Shown piece after piece: positions 24,460 to 33,230 of a DNA stretch of 64,000 bases. The stretch spans positions 124,001 to 188,000 of the forward strand of contig CAWJPY010000001.1 in assembly GCA_963844865.1 (NCBI GenBank). Direction: 5' to 3'. The translations under genes and the position numbers were made by a program. The number at the start of each line of letters is the position of its first letter. Within the stretch, counting starts at the first letter, position 1. The stretch is from CAWJPY01 sp963844865 (GTDB taxonomy: Bacteria > Acidobacteriota > Thermoanaerobaculia > Thermoanaerobaculales > Sulfomarinibacteraceae). The notes under the pieces were generated by a model. That model ran no database searches, was not told the DNA's origin, and saw nothing but the letters and a program-made list of their open reading frames with translations.

Positions 24460-25817
24460 GACGCCTCCTCCAGCAGACGCTCCGCCACCTGCCAGACGTC
24501 ACCCGCGCCCAGGGTCAGGACCACGTCCCCGGTCTCCGCCAGCTCGTCCACCAGGGCCACCGCGTCCTCCAGGTCGGCGGCGGCCAGCACCTGCGGGTGC
24601 CCGCCGCGGCGGGCGGCGACGACGACGAGATCGGAGCTCACCCCCGGCAGTGGGGCCTCGCGGGCGGGGTACACCGGCAGCACGATCGCCACATCCGCGC
24701 CGAGGAGCGCGTCTCCGAACCCCGCCGCGAAGTCACGGGTTCGGCTGAAGAGATGGGGTTGGAAGACGGCCACCAGGCGCCGCCCCCCGAAGGCCTGGCG
24801 GACCGCCGCGATGGTGGCGCGCAGCTCGGTCGGATGATGGGCGTAGTCGTCCACTACCGTCATCCCGCGGCGTCCGTGGCGCACCTCGAAGCGCCGGCCG
24901 ACGCCGGAGAAACCGGCGCAGGCGTCGGCGAGGGCGGGGAACGGCACTCCCAGCTCGAAGCCCACGGCGAGTGCGGCCAGCGCGTTGCTCACGTTGTGGC
25001 GGCCGGCCAGGGGGAGCCGCACAGACCCCAGGCTCCGGCCCCCAACGGTGATCCGGAAGCTCGATCCGGCTCCCTCGGCCACCAGGTCCGCGGCCTGCAC
25101 CCGCGCCTCTCCACCGAGACCGTAGGTCACCACCCGCCGGCGCAGCAGGGGCAGCAGCGACGACGCCCCCGCGTCATCGCCGTTGAGGACCACGGTTCCG
25201 AAGGCCGAGCAGCGGTTGGCAAAGGCGGCGAACGTGGCGGTCAGGTCCTCGACATCGCGGTAGCAGTCCAGATGCTCGGGCTCCAGGGTGGTGACCACGG
25301 CGACCTCGGGACCCAGCTGGAGGAAGGCGCGGTCGTACTCGTCCGCCTCGCACACCAGCACGTCCCCACCGCCGAGGCGGGCGTGCCCTCCCAGGTCCCG
25401 GGCCCAACCGCCCACCACCACCGTCGGGTCGAGCCCCGCCGCCGCCAGGAGGTGACCGACCAGAGCCGTCGTCGTGGTCTTGCCGTGGGTCCCGGCCACC
25501 GCCACGCCCCGCCGGCCGCGCATGAGCTCGCCCAGCATCTCCGACCGCCGTACCACGGGCAACCCACGCTCCCTCGCCGCGGCCAGCTCCGGGCTGCTCC
25601 CGTCGACGGCCGCGGACACGACCACGGCGTCGGCATCGGCCACGTGGGCGGGATCGTGGCCCTCCATCACCCGCACCCCCAGGTCCTCGAGACGCAGCGT
25701 ACGTTCGCTGGATGCCAGGTCGCACCCGCTGACCACGTACCCCGAGCCCAGGAGGACCTCGGCCAGGCCGCACATGCCCACGCCGCCCACGCCCATGAGA
25801 TGAAGGTGGCGGCTCAT
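24456..25817 (-). CDS. murC: UDP-N-acetylmuramate-L-alanine ligase
   Basis: The 453-residue Mur ligase adds L-Ala to UDP-MurNAc. It shows the N-terminal Rossmann start HLMGVGGVGMCGLAEVL, the ATP loop GTHGKTTTTALV, the domain-3 region VDDYAHHPTE and QPHLFSRT. The ATG at 25817 overlaps the murG stop (ATGA). The length is normal. Confidence 0.97.
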   Translation of the reverse strand: MSRHLHLMGVGGVGMCGLAEVLLGSGYVVSGCDLASSERTLRLEDLGVRVMEGHDPAHVADADAVVVSAAVDGSSPELAAARERGLPVVRRSEMLGELMRGRRGVAVAGTHGKTTTTALVGHLLAAAGLDPTVVVGGWARDLGGHARLGGGDVLVCEADEYDRAFLQLGPEVAVVTTLEPEHLDCYRDVEDLTATFAAFANRCSAFGTVVLNGDDAGASSLLPLLRRRVVTYGLGGEARVQAADLVAEGAGSSFRITVGGRSLGSVRLPLAGRHNVSNALAALAVGFELGVPFPALADACAGFSGVGRRFEVRHGRRGMTVVDDYAHHPTELRATIAAVRQAFGGRRLVAVFQPHLFSRTRDFAAGFGDALLGADVAIVLPVYPAREAPLPGVSSDLVVVAARRGGHPQVLAAADLEDAVALVDELAETGDVVLTLGAGDVWQVAERLLEEAS

Positions 25818-26890
25818 GTGCCGCTCCCCACCGCCAGCACGCGGGCGGCGATCCTGCGGGCCGCGTCGGGGAGCGCCATGCGCCGCGCGCTCGCACCCAT
25901 CTGTGCCAATCGGTCGGGATCGTCGAGCAGGCCCTGCAGGACCGCCGCCACCCGCTCCGGAGACGCCTCGCTCTCGGTCAGGACCTCGGCGCCTCCGGCC
26001 CGCTCCAGGGAGCGGGCGTTGAGGAGCTGGTGATCGCCGGCGGCCGCCGCGAAGGGCACCAGCAACGAGCCCCGCCCCGAGGCCGCGAGCTCCGACACGG
26101 TGAGGGCGCCGGAGCGCGCCACCACCAGGTCCGCCTCGGCGAAGGCGCTCCAGGGCTCGGCCAGGAACGCCACCACCGACGCTTCGAACGCCATGTCCTG
26201 ATAGGTGGTCCGGACGACGTCCGCCCAGCGCACCCCGGCCTGGTGGCGGACCACCGGCCGGATGCCGGCGTCGGCGAGCACCGCCAACGCCCGCGGCAGG
26301 GTGCGGTTGAGGAACAACGAGCCCTGACTCCCGCCCAGAATCAGGAGCCGCGGCGGGTCGTGGGGCGCGAACTCGGGAACGGCGAAGAACGACTCCCGGA
26401 CCGGGTTGCCGGTCCACTCCGCCGGCATCGACGGGAAGGCCTGCACCGCGTCGGCGAAGCCGCAGCACACCAGGGCCGCCCAGGGGGCCACGAAACGGTT
26501 GGTGAGGCCGGGGGAGGAGTTCTGCTCCTGGAGCACGAACGGGACCCCCAGGAGGCCGGCCGCCGTCAACCCCGCCATGGAGGCGTACCCCCCCACGCCG
26601 AGCACCGCCGTCGGCTGGATGCGTGCCAGCAGCCGCGTGGCCTCCCAGATCGCCCGCGGCAGGAGCACTGTGGCCCGCAGCACCGCCGCCGGCGAGCGGC
26701 CGCTGATGCCCTCCACGTCCACGAGCGTGAGCGGCACGCCGCGCTGCCCCACCAGCTCGGCCTCCAGTCCTCGCCTCGCGCCCAGCCACTGGACCTGGGC
26801 GCCCATGGCCTGCAGCTCGCTCACCACCGCCAGACCGGGGAAGATGTGCCCCCCGGTCCCACCCCCGGCCACCACCACCTGGGCCGTCAT
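25814..26890 (-). CDS. murG: UDP-GlcNAc:lipid I N-acetylglucosaminyltransferase
   Basis: The 358-residue GT-B enzyme makes lipid II on the inner membrane face. The motifs are GGGTGGHIFPGLAV at the N-terminus, VGGYASMAG, LQEQNSSPGLTNR, LILGGSQGS and the C-terminal VARSGALTVSELAASGRGSL with QLLNA. The ATG at 26890 overlaps the ftsW stop by 4 nt. Confidence 0.97.
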   Translation of the reverse strand: MTAQVVVAGGGTGGHIFPGLAVVSELQAMGAQVQWLGARRGLEAELVGQRGVPLTLVDVEGISGRSPAAVLRATVLLPRAIWEATRLLARIQPTAVLGVGGYASMAGLTAAGLLGVPFVLQEQNSSPGLTNRFVAPWAALVCCGFADAVQAFPSMPAEWTGNPVRESFFAVPEFAPHDPPRLLILGGSQGSLFLNRTLPRALAVLADAGIRPVVRHQAGVRWADVVRTTYQDMAFEASVVAFLAEPWSAFAEADLVVARSGALTVSELAASGRGSLLVPFAAAAGDHQLLNARSLERAGGAEVLTESEASPERVAAVLQGLLDDPDRLAQMGASARRMALPDAARRIAARVLAVGSGT

Positions 26891-27978
26891 CGTCCCACCT
26901 CCCGCGACAGGTTCAGCAGGAGACCGACGGAGACCAACGTCACCACCATGTCGGTCTTGCCGTAGCTGACGAGGGGCAGCGGGATGCCTTTGGGGGGCAG
27001 CAGACGGAGACACACCAGCATGTGCAGGAGGGACTGCACGGCGAACGCGAAGGTGACGCCGAACGCGAGGAGCGCGCGCCGCGGCTCCGCCACCCGGGCG
27101 GCGATCACCAGCCCCCGCCACACGATCACCCCGGCCAGGGCCACCAGGACCGTCACGCCGGCCAGACCGAGCTCCTCCCCGGTGATGGAGAACACGAAGT
27201 CGGTGTGGGGCTCGGGCAGGAAGAAGAGCTTCTGCATGCCGGCGCCGTAGCCGCGGCCCAGGACCCCGCCGCTGCCCAGGGCCACCAGGCTCTGGTAGCT
27301 CTGCCACGCCGCAGCGCTCCCGGAAGAGGGTTCCAGGAAGGCGCGGACCCTCTCCAGCCGATAGGGCGAGGAGGAGATCCCCACCGCCGCCGCCACGATG
27401 ACCGCCGCCGCCGGGCCCACCAGCGTGCGCAACGGCACCCCGGCGACGAAGGCCATGCCCGCCAGCACCACCAGGAGGAGGGCTGCCGAGCCCAGGTCCG
27501 GGGCCGCCAGGATGAGGGCGGCGGTCGCGGCCGCGACGGCGCCGGAGACCGCGAGGCGTCTCATCGGCCACCCCTCGCGCCGAGCCTCCTCGAGGGCGAT
27601 GGCGGCGCAGGCGATCATGGCCAGTCGGGCGAGGACCGACGGCTGCACCGAAACCCCGCCCAGGCTCAGCCAGCGATGGGTGTTGGCGACCTCCGGCATC
27701 AGGAAGGCCGCCGCCATGGCCGCCCAGCTCGCCCCGAGCCCGGCGAGGGCGACCCTCCGGTCCACCAGGAGATCGCTGCGCAGGTGCATGGCCACCACCA
27801 TCAGGCCCACACCGAGGATGGCCGTGGCGGTCTGCCAGGTGAAGAAGTAGGATCCGGACCGACCGTAGCGCTCGCTCGCCAGCACCCACGACGCAGAGGC
27901 CAGGATGGCCAGGCCGACGGCGAGCAGGAGCACCGTCGCCGCCAGGAGCAGCCGGTCGTAGCGCTGCCTTATGGGCAT
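26887..27978 (-). CDS. ftsW: SEDS-family septal peptidoglycan polymerase FtsW
   Basis: The 363-residue protein has about ten membrane helices. Family motifs include THRWLSLGGVSVQPS, the catalytic loop near YQSLVALGSGGVLGRGYG, EPHTDFVFSITGEELG with the conserved Asp and Glu, and the end GIPLPLVSYGKTDM. It polymerises lipid II together with the transpeptidase FtsI. The ATG at 27978 follows GAGGTGG and overlaps murD by 10 nt. Its position in the cluster supports FtsW over RodA. Confidence 0.95.
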   Translation of the reverse strand: MPIRQRYDRLLLAATVLLLAVGLAILASASWVLASERYGRSGSYFFTWQTATAILGVGLMVVAMHLRSDLLVDRRVALAGLGASWAAMAAAFLMPEVANTHRWLSLGGVSVQPSVLARLAMIACAAIALEEARREGWPMRRLAVSGAVAAATAALILAAPDLGSAALLLVVLAGMAFVAGVPLRTLVGPAAAVIVAAAVGISSSPYRLERVRAFLEPSSGSAAAWQSYQSLVALGSGGVLGRGYGAGMQKLFFLPEPHTDFVFSITGEELGLAGVTVLVALAGVIVWRGLVIAARVAEPRRALLAFGVTFAFAVQSLLHMLVCLRLLPPKGIPLPLVSYGKTDMVVTLVSVGLLLNLSREVGR

Positions 27979-29315
27979 GGCGCCACCTCGCAGCGGGCGA
28001 GGGCGGTGAAGCGATCCCCGCGCTGACCGTAGTCGGAGAACTGATCGAAGGAGGCGCAGGCGGGCGCCAGCAGCACCCACTGGCCTGTGGCGGCCGCCGT
28101 CCGGGCACGTCGGACCGCCACCTCGAGGGTACCGCAGAGCACGACGGGCGCCGCCTCCTCCAGGGCCGCCGCGATGGTCGCCGCGTCACTGCCGATCAGG
28201 TACACCGCGGCCGCCGCCCGGTGCACCTCCTCTCGCAGGATGGCGAAGTCCTGGCCCTTGCCCAGCCCTCCCAGGATCAGGTGCACGGAGCGCTCCGGGT
28301 AGCCGCTCAGGGCGGCCAGAGTGGCGCCCACATTGGTGGCCTTGGAGTCGTCCACCCAGCGCACGCCCCCTGCGGAGTGCACGATGCGGTGGCGGTGCTC
28401 GAGCCCTTCAAAGCTCTCCAGGACGCGGGCGATGGTGGGGCGGGCGGCGCCTGCCTCCTCGGCCGCCAGGGCGGCGGCCAGCGCATTGGCCACGTTGTGG
28501 ATGCCCATCAGGCCCACGCGGTCACGGGAGAGGAGCTCCTTCTCCCCCATCATCAGGCGATCCCCCGCCAGCCAGGCATCCACGGGGCGGTGCAGGGAGA
28601 AGAGGAGGCGGCGCGCGCGGGTCGGCGTGCCAGCCACCGCCTCGTCGTCGCCGTTGAGGACGGCCGCGTCGCCCGGGCTCTGGAAGGCGAACAGCCGCTG
28701 CTTGGCGGCCAGGTAGGTGGCCATGTCGGGGTGGCGCTCGAGGTGATCCTGGCTGAGGTTGAGGAACACGCCCACCGTCGGCCGCATCGAGGTGAGGAGC
28801 TCGGCCTGGAAGCTCGACACCTCCAGCACCCACCACTCCCAACCCGACCGCAGGACCAGCTCCGAGGCCGGAGCCCCCAGATTACCGCCCGGTACGGCCG
28901 CCATCCCACTGGCCGAGAGCATCTCCGCGATGAGGACCGTGACCGTGCTCTTGCCGTTGGAGCCGGTCACCGCCACCAGGGGGCGCGACGGCTCGTGCAG
29001 CCAGGCGTACTCCACCTCGGCGAGAACGGAGATGCCGCGTTCTCGGGCAGCCGTCAGGATGGGCGCGTCCGCCGCCACCCCGGGGGATGACACCACGAGA
29101 TCGACGCCTTCCAGGCAGGCGGCGGGGTGGTCGCCGAGGAAGGAACGCACCCCGGGCGGGAGGCGCTCGAGCTGAGGCCGCAGCTCGGCGGCGAGCCGCC
29201 GGTCCGTGACCCAGACCTCGGCGCCGTCGTGGGCGGCAAGCGTGGCCGCCGCCACGCCCGACCGGGCCAGGCCCACCACCAGCACGCGTGCAGCCTCGAT
29301 CCTCTCCACCGTCAC
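27969..29315 (-). CDS. murD: UDP-MurNAc-L-Ala:D-Glu ligase
   Basis: The 448-residue Mur ligase adds D-Glu. It shows VLVVGLARSGVAAA at the N-terminus, the ATP loop TGSNGKSTVTVLIAEML, NLSQDHLERHPDM, and the C-terminal WVDDSKATNVGAT and LLAPACASFDQF. GTG 29315 is chosen because it makes a GTGA overlap with mraY; GTG 29309 is an in-frame alternative. Confidence 0.97.
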   Translation of the reverse strand: MTVERIEAARVLVVGLARSGVAAATLAAHDGAEVWVTDRRLAAELRPQLERLPPGVRSFLGDHPAACLEGVDLVVSSPGVAADAPILTAARERGISVLAEVEYAWLHEPSRPLVAVTGSNGKSTVTVLIAEMLSASGMAAVPGGNLGAPASELVLRSGWEWWVLEVSSFQAELLTSMRPTVGVFLNLSQDHLERHPDMATYLAAKQRLFAFQSPGDAAVLNGDDEAVAGTPTRARRLLFSLHRPVDAWLAGDRLMMGEKELLSRDRVGLMGIHNVANALAAALAAEEAGAARPTIARVLESFEGLEHRHRIVHSAGGVRWVDDSKATNVGATLAALSGYPERSVHLILGGLGKGQDFAILREEVHRAAAAVYLIGSDAATIAAALEEAAPVVLCGTLEVAVRRARTAAATGQWVLLAPACASFDQFSDYGQRGDRFTALARCEVAPCP

Positions 29316-30397
29316 CTCAGCTTCAGCGTGGCGAGCCCCGCCAGGGCGAACACCACGGAGATGATCCAGAAACGGACGACGACCTGCGTCTCCCCCCAGC
29401 CCAGGAGCTCGAAGTGGTGGTGCAGCGGCGCCATCCGGAACACGCGTTTGCGGCGCAGCCGGTAGGAGGCGACCTGGATCAGCACCGACATGGCCTCGAT
29501 CACGAACAGGCCGCCCACCAGCACCAGCAGCAGCTCCTGCTTGGCGACCACCGCCACGATACCGATCCCGCCCCCCAGGGCCAGGGACCCGACATCGCCC
29601 ATGAACACCTGCGCCGGGTGGCAGTTGAACCACAGGAAGCCGAGTGCGGCCCCCGCCACCGCACCGGTGAAGACGGCCACCTCTCCGGAGTCGGAGACCG
29701 CCACCACGCGGAGGTACTCGGCGATGCGGACGTGACCCGCGATGTACACGAAGACGGTGTAGGTGCCGGCCACGATGGCCATGGCGCCCACGGCCAGACC
29801 GTCCAACCCGTCCGTCAGGTTGACGGCATTGGAGGCACCGAGCAGGACGAGCATCACGAAGGGCAGGTAGGCGATCCCGAGGGGGACCAGGACGTCCTTG
29901 AGGAACGGCAGGGCCAGGGCGCCGGCGTGGGGGGCCGGCGCCGCCACCGCCCTCGCCGCCACCCCGCCGGCCAGGCCCACGACAGCCTGCAGGATGAGCT
30001 TCTGGCCGGTGGTCAGGCCCAGGTTGCGGCGGGCGCGGACCTTGAGGAAGTCGTCGGCGAACCCCACCCCCGCGAAGCCCAGGGTCACCGCCAGCACGGT
30101 CCACACGTAGGCGTTGTGCAGGTCCGCCCACAGGAGGGTGGCCAGGGTGAAGCTGCCCACGATGAGCAGGCCCCCCATGGTGGGCGTCCCGGCCTTGGCC
30201 TGGTGGTGCTCCGGTCCCTCCTCGCGGATGGACTGCCGGATCTGCAGCGCGTGCAGGCGCCGGATCAGCCACGGACCCACCACCAGGCTGACGAAGAACG
30301 CCGTGGCGATCGCGAGACCCGTGCGGAACGTGATGTAGCGGAAGACGTTGAAGCCGATCCAGTGGGCCCTGAGGGGGTACAGCAGCCAGTACAACAT
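29312..30397 (-). CDS. mraY: phospho-N-acetylmuramoyl-pentapeptide transferase
   Basis: The 361-residue, ten-helix enzyme makes lipid I. Signature stretches are KAGTPTMGGLL, FADDFLKV with the Asp pair, NAVNLTDGLDGLA, NCHPAQVFMGDVGSLALGG and the His motif APLHHHFELLGW. Its ATG shares one base with the murF stop (TGATG). Confidence 0.98.
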   Translation of the reverse strand: MLYWLLYPLRAHWIGFNVFRYITFRTGLAIATAFFVSLVVGPWLIRRLHALQIRQSIREEGPEHHQAKAGTPTMGGLLIVGSFTLATLLWADLHNAYVWTVLAVTLGFAGVGFADDFLKVRARRNLGLTTGQKLILQAVVGLAGGVAARAVAAPAPHAGALALPFLKDVLVPLGIAYLPFVMLVLLGASNAVNLTDGLDGLAVGAMAIVAGTYTVFVYIAGHVRIAEYLRVVAVSDSGEVAVFTGAVAGAALGFLWFNCHPAQVFMGDVGSLALGGGIGIVAVVAKQELLLVLVGGLFVIEAMSVLIQVASYRLRRKRVFRMAPLHHHFELLGWGETQVVVRFWIISVVFALAGLATLKLR

Positions 30398-31767
30398 CAG
30401 GCGGCCTCCGACCCGACCAGGTCATCCACGGTACGGTCGAGGCCGACCCCCCGGGAGCCCTTCACCAGCACCACGTCCCCCGGCTCGAGCAGCCGCCCGA
30501 GGCGCTCGCTGGCCGCCCCGGCATCGGCGACCACCTCCACCGCGTCGAGCCCGGCCGCTCGTGCCGCCCCCGCGAGCTCCCGGGCGTTGACCCCACCCAC
30601 CACCACGAGCAGGTCGCAGGCCCCCGCTGCCGCCGTGCCGGCGGCGCGGTGAGCCTCGGCGGCGAGCTCCCCGAGCTCGTACATCTCCCCCAGCACCGCG
30701 ACCCGCCGGCCGGGAGCCCGCGCCAGGAGCTGGAGCAGTCGCCGCACCGCGAGAGGTGACGCGTTGTAGGTGTCGTCCACCAGGGTGATGTCGCTTCGCA
30801 GGCGCACCAGCCGTCCCCGGCGCGGTGCCGCCTCGAGCGTGGCGGCCGCGCCGGCGATCTCCTCTGTCGTGAGCCCCAGTGCCGCGGCCCCTGCGGCCGC
30901 CGCCAGCACGTTGTCCGCCTGGTGACGACCGGGCAGGGAGAGCTCCACCTCGGCCCGGCCTTCGGGCAGCACGAGCTCGAAGCGGGTCCCGAGCAACCCC
31001 CGGTCGTCCACCGCCTCCAGACGGGCCGGGCTCGAGGGGGCTCCGTAGGGGAGCACCCTCGCTCGCACCCGATCCGGGAACCCCGCCTGGAGGGGATCGG
31101 CCGCGTTGACCACCAGCGTACCGTCGTCGCCCAGGTGGTGCAGCAGCTCCGCCTTGGCCGCCACCACCTCGTCCATGCTCGCGAAGAACGCCGTGTGGGC
31201 GGGCGCGATGATCGTGTACACGAGGACCGCCAGGGGAGCCAGGATCGCCCCCAGGCTGTCCAGCTCACCGGAGCGGCTCATTCCGGCCTCGGCCACGAAC
31301 AGCTCCACGCCCTCCGGCTGCGACAGGAGCTCCGAGGGCAGGCCGAGGGTGCTGTTGCGGTTCCCGGAGGTGGACCCGACCCGGAGCCGGGTCGCCGTCA
31401 GGTGAGCCAGGAACTCCTTGACCGTGGTCTTGGCCACCGAGCCGGTCACCGCCGCCACCCGCCACGGCCGGCGCCTGCGTTCGATCCCGGCCAGGTGCCA
31501 GTGGGCGGTGAGCGGATCCTGGACCCGGATGAGGGCGCGGCCGGGAGGAGGCGGGTCCAGGGTCGCGTCGCCCCTGACCAGGGCGGCGCCGGCGACGGCC
31601 AGGGCCGCCGCCACGAACTCGTGCCCGTCGCGGCGCGCACCGGCGAGCGCCACGAAGAGGTCCCCCGGCTCGAGACGGCGGGAGTCCACCTCGGCGCCGC
31701 GCAGCACCACCTCGGCGGCGCCCTCCAGGCGGCCTCCGACCGCGCGCGCCACCTCTGCCGCCGTCAT
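30397..31767 (-). CDS. murF: UDP-MurNAc-tripeptide:D-Ala-D-Ala ligase
   Basis: The 456-residue Mur ligase adds D-Ala-D-Ala. It has the MurF N-domain (VDSRRLEPGDLFVALAG), the central region GNRNSTLGLPSELL, and the C-terminal VDDTYNASPLAVR and GEMYELGE. The ATP loop reads TGSVAKTTVKEF, with Ala where most MurF proteins have Gly before the Lys. The rest of the protein is intact and its cluster position is normal, so it is presumably active. It overlaps murE by 4 nt. Confidence 0.95.
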   Translation of the reverse strand: MTAAEVARAVGGRLEGAAEVVLRGAEVDSRRLEPGDLFVALAGARRDGHEFVAAALAVAGAALVRGDATLDPPPPGRALIRVQDPLTAHWHLAGIERRRRPWRVAAVTGSVAKTTVKEFLAHLTATRLRVGSTSGNRNSTLGLPSELLSQPEGVELFVAEAGMSRSGELDSLGAILAPLAVLVYTIIAPAHTAFFASMDEVVAAKAELLHHLGDDGTLVVNAADPLQAGFPDRVRARVLPYGAPSSPARLEAVDDRGLLGTRFELVLPEGRAEVELSLPGRHQADNVLAAAAGAAALGLTTEEIAGAAATLEAAPRRGRLVRLRSDITLVDDTYNASPLAVRRLLQLLARAPGRRVAVLGEMYELGELAAEAHRAAGTAAAGACDLLVVVGGVNARELAGAARAAGLDAVEVVADAGAASERLGRLLEPGDVVLVKGSRGVGLDRTVDDLVGSEAA

Positions 31768-33230
31768 GCGCACGGGATCCTCCTCCCCAGCTCGGCGATC
31801 ACCTCGCGGTCCGAGAAGGGGACGCACCGCCCACCGATGGTCTGGGTCTCCTCGTGGCCCTTGCCGGCCACCAGGACGAGGCTGCTGGCATCGGCCAGCT
31901 CCAGGGCCCTGGCGATGGCCTCCCGCCGGTCCAGGATCAGCTCCGGTTCGCCGCCCGCCACTCGCACACCCTTCGCCACCGCCCGGGCAATCGCCGCGGG
32001 GTCCTCTGATCGCGGGTTGTCGGAGGTGACGATGGCGACGTCGGCCAGCTCCCCCACCGCGAACCCCATGGGACCACGTTTGCCCCGATCGCGGTCGCCC
32101 CCGGCCCCGAACACCACGATGAGGCGCCGGTCGGTGAGCTTGCGCAGCGCCTGCAGCACGGTGCGCAGACCGCCCGGGGTGTGGGCGTAGTCCACCAGCA
32201 CGGGAAAGGGCAGCGCGGTGGCCGCGGGCTCGAGCCGACCCGGCAGGGGTCGCGCCTCCTCCAGGCCGGCCACGATCGCCCCCGGCTCCACGCCCGCCGC
32301 CCACGCTCCGGCGGCGGCGGCGAGGGCGTTGCGCAGGTTGTGCACGCCGATCAGGCGCAGGCGGACCGGCAGCGAGCCCGTGGGCAGGCAGAGCTCGAAG
32401 TCCGTTCCCTGGAGGCTCGAGCTCGGCGAGCGGGCGCAGACCGTGCCGCGCCGCAGACCCCAGGTGACGTCGCTCTCCCGGGGAGCATCGAGCAGGCGCG
32501 CTCCCCAGCGGTCGTCCACGGCCAGCACCCGGCGCCCATCCTCGGCCAAGAGCTCGTCGAAGAGGCGTCGTTTGGTGTCGAAGTAGGCCTCCATGTCGTG
32601 GTGAAAGTCCAGGTGGTCCCGGCTCAGGTTGGTCCACACCGCCACCTGGAAGCGCAGGCCGGCCAGGCGGTCGAGAGCCAGGGCGTGGGAGGACACCTCC
32701 ATGGCCACCGCGCGGCCGCCGCGCTCCACCGTGCGCCGCAGCAGGGGGGCGAGCTCGGTCGCTTCAGGAGTGGTTCGCTGGGCCGCCACCAGCTCGCCGT
32801 CCGGAAGCCGGTAGCCGAGGGTGCCCAGAAAGGCGGTCGGCCGGCCGCCGGCAGCCAGGGCCAAGCTCAGCAGGTGGGCCGTGGTGCTCTTGCCGTTGGT
32901 GCCGGTGACACCCACCAGCAGCAGCTCGTCCTGAGGATCCCCCGCGAGGGCCCATGCCGCCAGGGCGGTGGCCGCGCGGGCGTGCGCCGTCACGATCCAG
33001 GGCACGGTCACCGACGGCGGCGGGGTGCGATCGGAGAGCACCGCCGCGGCGCCATTGCCGAGGGCCTCGTCGAGAAAGTCCAGGCCATGAGCACGGAGGC
33101 CCGGCAGGGCCGCGAAGACGACGCCGGGACGGATCGCCCGGGAGTCGTGACTGATGCCGTCCACCAGCCGATCCGGGTCTCCGGTGAGTCGGGCCTCCGG
33201 TAGCCGAGCGAGGAGATCCTGCAGCCTCAT
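31764..33230 (-). CDS. murE: UDP-MurNAc-L-Ala-D-Glu:meso-diaminopimelate ligase
   Basis: The 488-residue ligase adds the third stem-peptide residue. It shows SHDSRAIRPGVVFAALPG, the ATP loop TGTNGKSTTAHLL, MEVSSHALALDR and NLSRDHLDFHHDM. The substrate-selecting motif is DNPRSEDP; DNPR is the form used by meso-diaminopimelate-adding enzymes. The end contains AGKGHEETQ. The ATG at 33230 overlaps the ftsI stop. Confidence 0.97.
   Translation of the reverse strand: MRLQDLLARLPEARLTGDPDRLVDGISHDSRAIRPGVVFAALPGLRAHGLDFLDEALGNGAAAVLSDRTPPPSVTVPWIVTAHARAATALAAWALAGDPQDELLLVGVTGTNGKSTTAHLLSLALAAGGRPTAFLGTLGYRLPDGELVAAQRTTPEATELAPLLRRTVERGGRAVAMEVSSHALALDRLAGLRFQVAVWTNLSRDHLDFHHDMEAYFDTKRRLFDELLAEDGRRVLAVDDRWGARLLDAPRESDVTWGLRRGTVCARSPSSSLQGTDFELCLPTGSLPVRLRLIGVHNLRNALAAAAGAWAAGVEPGAIVAGLEEARPLPGRLEPAATALPFPVLVDYAHTPGGLRTVLQALRKLTDRRLIVVFGAGGDRDRGKRGPMGFAVGELADVAIVTSDNPRSEDPAAIARAVAKGVRVAGGEPELILDRREAIARALELADASSLVLVAGKGHEETQTIGGRCVPFSDREVIAELGRRIPCA

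Noticed and set aside
22525..24502. 663-codon frame covering ftsA and part of ftsQ as one fused protein
   Set aside because: The part before GTG 23758 is the off-frame of ftsQ; there is no FtsQ-FtsA fusion.
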